This document shows positions 58,202 through 64,000 of a DNA stretch of 64,000 nt, piece by piece. Under the pieces are notes generated by a model. That model saw only the letters and a program-made list of their open reading frames with translations. It was not told where the DNA came from and did not search any database. The number at the start of each line of letters is the position of its first letter. The stretch's first letter is position 1. The stretch comes from Halomicroarcula saliterrae (GTDB lineage Archaea > Halobacteriota > Halobacteria > Halobacteriales > Haloarculaceae), in contig NZ_JAMQON010000001.1 in the NCBI RefSeq assembly GCF_031624395.1, positions 1,240,001-1,304,000 on the forward strand. The letters run 5' to 3'. The translations under genes were made by a program, and so were the position numbers.

Positions 58202-58699
58202 ATGGGGCTGTTTCGCTCGGGCGAGATACTCGGCATCGCCGAGTCGGCACTCGAGTTCGCACGTGTCGCGTCCGAGGACTCACATCCGAACGAGTACATG
58301 GGCATGCTGCGCGGCGACAAGGCCCGGAAGGTCGGGCTCGACCGCGACGGCACCGTCCTGACCGACGTGCTGGTCATTCCGGGAACGGAATCGAACCCGG
58401 TGAGCGCGACGGTCAAGACCAGCATGATACCGAACGATATGCGGGCCGCGGGGTCGATTCACTCCCACCCCAACGGCGTGCTCCGGCCCAGCGACGCCGA
58501 CCTGGCCACCTTCGGCCGCGGCGACGTTCACATCATCGTCGGCTACCCGTACGGGCCCGACGACTGGCAGGCCTTCGACAACGACGGCGAGCCCGTCGAC
58601 CTGCCGGTGCTCGACATCGACCCGCCCGAGGAGACGTTCTTCGACTTCGACCAGCACGACATCGACCGGGAGCTACGCGAGGAGGAGTTCGACTCGTGA
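58202..58699 (+). CDS. JAMM/MPN metalloprotease (desampylase-like)
   Basis: 165 residues from ATG 58202. JAMM motif complete: Glu31, then H88-S-H90 with Ser98 and Asp101 ([14 protein letters not shown]). This zinc metalloprotease fold cleaves isopeptide bonds; in Haloferax JAMM1 removes ubiquitin-like SAMP modifiers. Overlap with the next gene by four bases (GTGA at 58696-58699) makes it part of a two-gene operon with a FAD synthase-like gene, a combination without an obvious biochemical reason. Confidence 0.88.
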   Translation: MGLFRSGEILGIAESALEFARVASEDSHPNEYMGMLRGDKARKVGLDRDGTVLTDVLVIPGTESNPVSATVKTSMIPNDMRAAGSIHSHPNGVLRPSDADLATFGRGDVHIIVGYPYGPDDWQAFDNDGEPVDLPVLDIDPPEETFFDFDQHDIDRELREEEFDS

Positions 58700-59127
58700 C
58701 ACGCGTCGTCGCGCAGGGGACCTTCGACCTGCTCCACCCCGGCCACGTCCACTATCTCCGGGACGCCGCGGGGATGGGCGACGAACTTCACGTCATCATC
58801 GCCCGCTCGGAGAACGTCACGCACAAGGCGCCGCCAGTGGTGCCGGACGAGCAGCGCCGCGAGATGGTGGCGGCGTTGAAGCCCGTCGACGAGGCCCATC
58901 TGGGTCACCCCGAAGACATCTTCGTCCCCATCGAGCGCATCGACCCGGACGTCATCGCGCTGGGGTACGACCAGCACCACGACGAGGAGCGCCTGCAGGC
59001 GGCGCTGGGTGAGCGGGGCATCGACTGTTCGATTCGGCGGGCCAGCCCGCTGGACCGGTCGGACCCCGACCGACTGCTGTCGACCGGCCGAATTATCGAC
59101 CAGATACTGGCCGAACGGAGCGACTAG
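58696..59127 (+). CDS. ribL: Archaeal FAD synthase-like cytidylyltransferase (RibL type)
   Basis: 143 residues with a GTG start (58696) overlapping the previous stop. Nucleotidyltransferase motif [14 protein letters not shown] (HPGH at 14-17) and a Lys/Gly region [13 protein letters not shown]; the late [13 protein letters not shown]-type segment (LSTGRIIDQ) resembles the ISSSxI motif. Matches the RibL family making FAD from FMN with ATP in archaea. Could instead be a glycerol-3-phosphate cytidylyltransferase relative, but RibL length and motifs fit best; ribH is two genes away. Confidence 0.85.
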   Translation: MTRVVAQGTFDLLHPGHVHYLRDAAGMGDELHVIIARSENVTHKAPPVVPDEQRREMVAALKPVDEAHLGHPEDIFVPIERIDPDVIALGYDQHHDEERLQAALGERGIDCSIRRASPLDRSDPDRLLSTGRIIDQILAERSD

Positions 59128-59618
59128 TCCGTCCCGCGCGTCGATTGGCGGTCCGTCGATTGCTGTGGCGAGGGACTCCCGGTCGGTCCCGCGACGGTGA
59201 TAACCGCCGTCGAGACGACGGTCTCGTCGGACTCGCCGGCCCGGGCTTCGACGGGCAGCGAGTAGTCTCCGGGCGCGGCTTTCGTGCCTATCTCGACGAT
59301 GAACGACCCCGTCACCGTCCCTATTGGGGGCTCCCAGAGCAGTTCCGGCGGATACACCTCCCGGACCGAGGTCGGCCCGGGGTCGAAATCACCCTGTGTC
59401 ACCTGCCAGCCAGCGGGGAGGGCGTCGACGCGGTACGTGACGACACCGACGCCGCGGGCCGTCAGTTCGACACCGACCGCCTGCCCGGGGACTCCCTCGG
59501 CTCCGGTGGTCGTCAGCCCGAACTCGCGTTCGGTTCCCTCGGCGGACCCGCCACAGCCGGCGAGAGAGCTGACCGCCCCACCGACGACCAGAGACAGCAC
59601 CGCACGTCTGCTTGGCAT
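59124..59618 (-). CDS. Tat-exported lipoprotein with beta-sandwich domain
   Basis: 164 residues. N-terminus [20 protein letters not shown] then C21 (lipobox LAGC), a Tat lipoprotein signal. A single Ig-like domain (about 45-140) with [20 protein letters not shown] and [19 protein letters not shown]. Ser/Thr/Pro-rich end likely a linker. Function unknown; perhaps ligand binding at the surface. Converges with ribL with a four-base overlap of stops. Confidence 0.75.
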   Translation of the reverse strand: MPSRRAVLSLVVGGAVSSLAGCGGSAEGTEREFGLTTTGAEGVPGQAVGVELTARGVGVVTYRVDALPAGWQVTQGDFDPGPTSVREVYPPELLWEPPIGTVTGSFIVEIGTKAAPGDYSLPVEARAGESDETVVSTAVITVAGPTGSPSPQQSTDRQSTRGTD

Positions 59619-59785
59619 ACCAACCGTTCCGTGTCCCGCGGTGAAAACAGTTAGCTTTCTTATAATATCCTGCTCGGACGCCGCGCTGCTGTCCGCGCTC
59701 TTCGTCTCGGTGCCTGCCCCGTTCGTCGGCGGCTAGTTCCCTATCATCGCTACCGAGTGCTGCGGTAACGCGGCTTTTTCGAGCG

Positions 59786-59822
59786 GAATTTTTATTTATA
59801 TATCTTTTCGAGTGTATAAATA
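59786..59822 (+). promoter_or_regulatory. A+T-rich promoter and tiny leader ORF for the next membrane gene
   Basis: Almost pure A/T (AATTTTTATTTATATATC at 59788-59805) with a second GTATAAATA at 59814-59822. Between it and the gene a 9-codon ORF, ATG 59823 to TGA 59852, overlaps the start ATG at 59849 (ATGA), suggesting translational coupling; an alternative is a GTG start at 59825 in the main frame. Confidence 0.5.
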
Positions 59823-59848
59823 ATGTGCAATATCGCAGGGAAACACCG

Positions 59849-60595
59849 ATGAATCGAGCCACGGTCGAGGACGTTGAATCGCGGGCCTACCGTGTGCTGG
59901 AGTGGGCGCTGATGACGCCGATCGCGTTGCTCGTCTTCGTCTCCATACCGTTGTTGTTGATGGGGGGTCTGATCACGTTGGGGTACATCACCGGTTCAGA
60001 TGTTTTGATAGGCGGTATATATATCGGATTTGGAACTATTTTGTTCTTCAGTTTATTTGTACTTCCCCTCCTCGCGATTGCACTGCTTGGGGCTGGGGCA
60101 CTGACCACCGGTATTGCCGTCTACTCCGATGCCAAGACCCTCGAAACAGCGGATATCGACTGGCAACCGGACCCGAATATGTTCGGGCTCGGTACATTTT
60201 TCTTTCCACCGCTTGCCTTCTACTACCTCTACAAGCGTCACGAACACGTCGCCGACTGGGTCGATACCGGACGGTGGGGCGCTGTCGCCGCGGGGAGTCT
60301 TGTGCTGTCGACGCCGCTCATCGGTACTGGACTGAGCATCGAGATAGCAGCGTACTGGTATCCACACGCGCTGTTTCCCATCACGCTGTTGCTTGCGAGC
60401 CTCGGCGTCATCCTGTTGGCCCCGTTCCCGTACGCCATCTACCGCGATTCGAGCTACGTCCGGCTGAACTCCAGTACGTGGCACCCGAACCCCGGCCTGA
60501 CGCTTGGAGTGGCGTTTGCCTCTATGTTCCTCCTTCCCCCAACCTATCTCCTGTTTGGCGGGTGGTATCTGTACAAACGAAAACAGGCTGTCTGA
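59849..60595 (+). CDS. Multi-helix membrane protein of unknown function
   Basis: 248 residues from ATG 59849. Six to seven helices, including MTPIALLVFVSIPLLLMGGL, then FGTILFFSLFVLPLLAIALL, then YPHALFPITLLLASLGVILL. Twin loops DWQPDPNMFGLGTFFFPPLA and STWHPNPGLTLGVAFASMFL show an internal duplication: a W-x-P-[DN]-P motif followed by a Phe-Pro-rich helix and a YLYKR box (FYYLYKRHEHV, WYLYKRKQAV). Composition is A+T-richer than neighbours. Function unknown. Confidence 0.75.
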   Translation: MNRATVEDVESRAYRVLEWALMTPIALLVFVSIPLLLMGGLITLGYITGSDVLIGGIYIGFGTILFFSLFVLPLLAIALLGAGALTTGIAVYSDAKTLETADIDWQPDPNMFGLGTFFFPPLAFYYLYKRHEHVADWVDTGRWGAVAAGSLVLSTPLIGTGLSIEIAAYWYPHALFPITLLLASLGVILLAPFPYAIYRDSSYVRLNSSTWHPNPGLTLGVAFASMFLLPPTYLLFGGWYLYKRKQAV

Positions 60596-60603
60596 ATGCG
60601 GTG

Positions 60604-61764
60604 TCAGATGAGGTCGTGTTCGGCCAGCCGGTCGACCGCTTCTTCGAGGCGTTCCTTGCTGTTGGCGTAGGAGATGCGGGCGTACCCGGGCGTCCCAAAG
60701 GCCGACCCCGGAACGGTCGCGACCTGTGCCTCCGAGATGGCCTTGTCACACCACTCGGTGTCGTCACCGTCCGGTGCGATTTCGGGCATCATGTAGAACG
60801 CGCCCTGCGGTTCGGGGACGTGGACGCCGTGCTCCTCGAACAGGCCGATGAGGAACTCGCGCCGTTCCGCGAAGGCCTGGCGCATCTCCTCGACTGCCTC
60901 GTCGGTGTTCGTGATGGCCTCGACGCCGGCGTGCTGGACGAAGTTCACCGCACAGGAGACCGAGTGCGAGTGGACCTTGCCCGCCTGGGAGACCAGTTCC
61001 TCCGGCCCGGCGAAGTAGCCGAGCCGCCAACCGGTCATCGAGTAGGCCTTCGAGAAGCCGTTGAGCGTCACCGTGCGGTCTTCCATTCCATCGAGCGTGC
61101 CTAGCGAGACGGCCTCGACACCGTCGTAGGTTATCTCCTTGTAAATCTCGTCGGATATCACAGTGATATCGTGCTCGACGGCGAGGTCGCGCACCCCTTC
61201 GAGCGCTTCCTCGGAGTAGACCGCACCGTGTGGGTTCCCCGGGGAGTTGACGACGAGCAGTTCGGTGTCGTCGGAGACCGCCTCGGCGAGCTCGTCGAGC
61301 GCGCCCTCGAGCTGGAAGTCGTGGGCCGCGGTGTCGACGCGGGTGAGCGAGCCGCCGGCGAGTTTCACCATCGCCTCGTAGGAGACCCACGCCGGGTCCA
61401 GCAGGGCGACCTCGTCGCCGTCGTCGATGACGGTCTGGAATATCTCGTACAGCGCCTGTTTCCCGCCCGGCGTGACGATGACGTTGTCGGCCTCGTACTG
61501 AGTCAGTCCGTCGTCGTGGAGCTTCTCGGCGATAGCCTCCTTCAGTTCCGGGATACCGTTCGAGGAGGTGTAGCCGGTGTGGCCGGCGTCCAGGGCGTCC
61601 TTGGCGGCCTGTTTGATGTTCTCCGGCGTGTCGAAGTCCGGCTCGCCGACGGAGAGGTCGACGACGTCCTCGCCCTCGGCCTCCAGTTCGGCGGCCTTGT
61701 TGCTGATCGCGAGTGTCGCGCTCGGCTCTACTCGTCCGACCCGTGAAGCGAAATCCATAGTCAT
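60604..61764 (-). CDS. Class I/II PLP-dependent aminotransferase
   Basis: 386 residues, fold-type I aminotransferase. PLP Lys in LNGFSKAYSMTGWRLGYFAG; aromatic/Asp pair in NSPGNPHGAVYSEE and VISDEIYKEITYDG; N-terminal NKAAELEAEGEDVVDLSVGE. Aspartate or aromatic/branched-chain amino acid specificity cannot be settled. Start ATG 61764 overlaps the ribH stop (ATGA), so the two are translated together; the pair is a recurrent haloarchaeal arrangement (as I recall; unverified). Confidence 0.9.
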   Translation of the reverse strand: MTMDFASRVGRVEPSATLAISNKAAELEAEGEDVVDLSVGEPDFDTPENIKQAAKDALDAGHTGYTSSNGIPELKEAIAEKLHDDGLTQYEADNVIVTPGGKQALYEIFQTVIDDGDEVALLDPAWVSYEAMVKLAGGSLTRVDTAAHDFQLEGALDELAEAVSDDTELLVVNSPGNPHGAVYSEEALEGVRDLAVEHDITVISDEIYKEITYDGVEAVSLGTLDGMEDRTVTLNGFSKAYSMTGWRLGYFAGPEELVSQAGKVHSHSVSCAVNFVQHAGVEAITNTDEAVEEMRQAFAERREFLIGLFEEHGVHVPEPQGAFYMMPEIAPDGDDTEWCDKAISEAQVATVPGSAFGTPGYARISYANSKERLEEAVDRLAEHDLI

Positions 61765-62165
61765 AGTTTTGCGAGTTCGATGGCGCTCGTGACGGCCGAG
61801 CCACCCTTGTGCGTGCGTGCCTCGGCTTCGTCTTTGCTCATGCCCGGCCCGATGATGCCCAGCGTGACGGGCGTATCACGCGAGAGCGAGACGTCGGTCA
61901 GCCCCCTCGCGGCGGCGTCGGTGATGACCTTGTCGTGGTCGGTGTCGCCTTCGATGACCACGCCGAGCACCGCGACGGCGTCTACGTCGTCCCGGCGTGC
62001 CAGCCGGTCGGCTGCGAGCGGGGTGTCGTAGGCCCCGGGGACCGAGAGTGTATCTGCGATTGTCGCACCCGCGTCGGCCGCGGCCGTGCGAGCTGACTCC
62101 GACATCGCGTCGATGACGTCCCCGTGTTTGTCGTACTGAGCGACGACCAGTCCGAGCTGCACCAT
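61761..62165 (-). CDS. ribH: 6,7-dimethyl-8-ribityllumazine synthase
   Basis: 134 residues, the compact archaeal form. Phosphate-binding SVPGAYDTPLAADRLARRDD, then VAVLGVVIEGDTDHDKVITD (substrate phosphate and catalytic His region), and TLGIIGPGMSKDEAEARTHK. Catalyses the penultimate step of riboflavin synthesis. The stop overlaps the start of the aminotransferase. Together with ribL it shows flavin synthesis genes are near but not in one operon. Confidence 0.92.
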   Translation of the reverse strand: MVQLGLVVAQYDKHGDVIDAMSESARTAAADAGATIADTLSVPGAYDTPLAADRLARRDDVDAVAVLGVVIEGDTDHDKVITDAAARGLTDVSLSRDTPVTLGIIGPGMSKDEAEARTHKGGSAVTSAIELAKL

Positions 62166-62255
62166 ACCTGAGTGGGTGGCGTTCGCACCTAAAGAACTAC
62201 CGTTCCGTGTCGGGAAACCAGAAAGATTCTAATCCCCGCTCGTCTTGCACCCGAC

Positions 62256-64000
62256 ATGGCAACGTCGAGCGGTGTGGTGCCCGCCCTCCAGCAGTTCCGT
62301 CGCCGTGGCGAGTCGTGGCTCCGGACCGACGAGTACGCGACGGTCAAGCTCGTCGTCGGTATCACGCTGCTTGGCCTCGTCTTGCGCCTCCTGTTTCTCG
62401 GCGCCCGGCCCGCTCACTTCGACGAGGGCCGGGTGGCCTACTGGGCGTGGCACTTCGGGGATTCCGGCAGTTTCGCCTACCGATACATCATCCACGGACC
62501 GTTCATCCAGCACGTCGACCGGTGGGTGTTCGCCCTCATCGGCCCGAGCGACTTCGCGATGCGGCTGCCGGTCGCCGTCGTCGGCGGGCTGCTCCCGCTG
62601 TCCGCGCTGCTCTTCCGGCGACATCTCTCGCGGAGCGAGATCGTCGCGCTGGCGGTCCTCTTTACCGCCGACCCCGTCCTGCTGTACTACTCGCGGTTCA
62701 TGCGCAGCGACGTCCTCGTCGCGGCGTTCATGTTCACCGCGTTCGGGCTGCTGGTCCGCCTCTACGACACGCGGAACGCCCGCTACATGTACGCCGCGGC
62801 CGTCTTCCTCGCTCTCGGTTTCGCATCGAAGGAGAACGCGCTCGTCTACGTCGTGACCTGGCTCGGCGCGACCGGCCTCCTGCTGGCGAAGCTGCTGGTA
62901 CTGCCCAACGGGTTCCGGGACGCGATCCTCTTCATCACGGACACGCCCTCGGCCGAGGCGATACGCGACCGCGTCGTCGGTCGGGTGAGAGGCGACGTGA
63001 AACGCGTCGTCGGCCTCGTCCGCTCGTTTCGCGCCCGGCACGACGCCGCCTGGCGCGTCGCCGGCGGCTACGTCGGCCACATCGTCCTCGCGCTCCTGTG
63101 TTTCGGGTTCGTCTCGCTGTTCTTCTACGCGCCGCGCGGAGCCGGCGTCGCCGGCATCGAACACCCCCCGGTCGCGGCCACCGCGCCCGGCTACGTCGGT
63201 TTCTGGGAGGGCATAACGAACCCGTCGCTGTTCGGGCAACTGCTCGGGACGACGACCGAGCGTGTCGTCGACCAGTGGGGCAACTGGCTCGAACCCGCCG
63301 AAGGGAAATCCTTCGACAGCTACCTCAGCCACTTCTGGGTGTTCGTCGACGCGCTGCTGGTGGGGTCACGGGCCGTGGCGGTGCTCGCGGGCCTCGGCTA
63401 CGCCCTCGACCGACTTGGCTACACCCCCCCGCGGCATCTGATTCCGTTCACCTTCTACGCCGGGTTCGTCTCCGTCTTCGGCTACCCGCTCGGGACCGAC
63501 ATCGGCGCCCCGTGGATCGCCGCACACGCGATCGTCCCGCTAGCGGTGCCGGCGGCCGTCGCACTCGCCGCGGTCTTCCGATGGGGGTCGCAGGCGCTGG
63601 CTGCGGGCGATATCAACCGTCTCGGCAGCGCAACCATCGTGCTGGTGTTGCTCTCGGCGCTCGTGGCCCAGTCGGCCGTGGGCCTCGTGTACACGAACAC
63701 GACACAGGACGGGAACCCGCTGGTCCAGTACGCCCAGCCGAACGAAGAGCTGAAAGGCGAGTTAGAGGAGATGAACCGCCTCGCGGCGGCCCACAGCGGG
63801 GACAGCGACGTGCTGGTCTACTACGGGGAGAGCGGGGGCCAGCACGACAACGTCAACGCCTACGTCGGGCCGAACCGGGACGAGTGGGACGAGTCGTGGT
63901 GGAACAACCAGCCGACCTGCATGATGTGGTACAACTCCCTGCCGCTGCCGTGGTACTTCGCCGCGGGCGATATGGACGTAAACTGCGAGAACAACGAGCG
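62256..64000 (+). CDS. Agl23/TIGR03663-like PMT-type membrane protein (3' end outside window)
   Basis: The frame from ATG 62256 remains open to the window edge (581 codons). Multi-helix GT-C protein of the TIGR03663 family, linked to archaeal N-glycosylation. The first extracellular loop has the catalytic-type Asp-Glu pair (RPAHFDEGRVAYW, D56/E57), then LYYSRFMRSDVLVAAFMFTA and FLALGFASKENALVYVVTWL, as in protein-mannosyltransferase-like enzymes. Function of the Agl23 group is only indirectly known (associated with an Agl15-like flippase). Length is normal for the group; the missing end prevents further judgement. Confidence 0.85.
   Translation, partial: MATSSGVVPALQQFRRRGESWLRTDEYATVKLVVGITLLGLVLRLLFLGARPAHFDEGRVAYWAWHFGDSGSFAYRYIIHGPFIQHVDRWVFALIGPSDFAMRLPVAVVGGLLPLSALLFRRHLSRSEIVALAVLFTADPVLLYYSRFMRSDVLVAAFMFTAFGLLVRLYDTRNARYMYAAAVFLALGFASKENALVYVVTWLGATGLLLAKLLVLPNGFRDAILFITDTPSAEAIRDRVVGRVRGDVKRVVGLVRSFRARHDAAWRVAGGYVGHIVLALLCFGFVSLFFYAPRGAGVAGIEHPPVAATAPGYVGFWEGITNPSLFGQLLGTTTERVVDQWGNWLEPAEGKSFDSYLSHFWVFVDALLVGSRAVAVLAGLGYALDRLGYTPPRHLIPFTFYAGFVSVFGYPLGTDIGAPWIAAHAIVPLAVPAAVALAAVFRWGSQALAAGDINRLGSATIVLVLLSALVAQSAVGLVYTNTTQDGNPLVQYAQPNEELKGELEEMNRLAAAHSGDSDVLVYYGESGGQHDNVNAYVGPNRDEWDESWWNNQPTCMMWYNSLPLPWYFAAGDMDVNCENNE

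Overview
The window is from the chromosome of a halophilic archaeon (class Halobacteria). Evidence: uniformly high G+C, very acidic proteins, TATA boxes about 25-30 bases before start codons (leaderless transcripts), a bacterioruberin gene set, aIF2-beta fused to a TRAM domain, an archaellum ArlD/E domain, and a NuoEFG-less complex I operon. Genus cannot be assigned from the sequence alone.

Layout. 1-3000: end of an unknown protein, a cupin, a small ORF, a ZIP-like metal transporter and an SDR. 3198-6416: overlapping crtD-lyeJ-cruF-type operon for the C50 carotenoid bacterioruberin. 6471-15431: old yellow enzyme, DUF368 lipid-phosphate transporter candidate, YdjM-like membrane protein, PurD-like ATP-grasp enzyme, YihY/BrkB protein, Ni-pincer-type ornithine cyclodeaminase and a flavin (LLM) oxidoreductase. 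15442-23080: SRAP protein, aIF2-beta, NadB/FrdA-like flavoprotein, an HTH regulator and a P450. 23157-23989: voltage-gated K+ channel gene broken by a one-base frameshift.

24078-31389 is the most interesting stretch. A ParA ATPase is translationally coupled to a CheW protein with a very long disordered N-terminus (reminiscent of bacterial ParC/ParP). Divergently there is a stand-alone ArlD/E-domain protein and a salactin-like actin homologue. Then come a protein with a PH-like N-terminus, a helical middle and an inactivated Mrr-like C-terminus, a 44-residue zinc ribbon, and a shortened FtsZ-like protein with a C-terminal zinc ribbon. I propose this as a candidate polar-organisation / cytoskeletal neighbourhood linking chemotaxis and archaella.

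31468-37320: GH68 fructosyltransferase without a signal peptide, a low-G+C islet with a Tat-exported protein of unknown function, a squalene/phytoene synthase, and small genes. 37418-39213: orphan DNA methyltransferase, then tRNA-Val(CAC) with three extra copies of its 3' end in a nested-repeat array. 39520-40470: metallo-beta-lactamase hydrolase. 40462-51646: complex I operon nuoA-B-CD-H-I-[zinc ribbon]-J1-J2-K-L-M-N, all on the minus strand, with a duplicated nuoI 3' tail. 51794-64000: purE, HEAT-repeat protein, PLD-family protein, DHH/RecJ-like nuclease, JAMM protease coupled to a RibL-type FAD synthase, an aminotransferase coupled to ribH, and the start of an Agl23-like glycosylation membrane protein.
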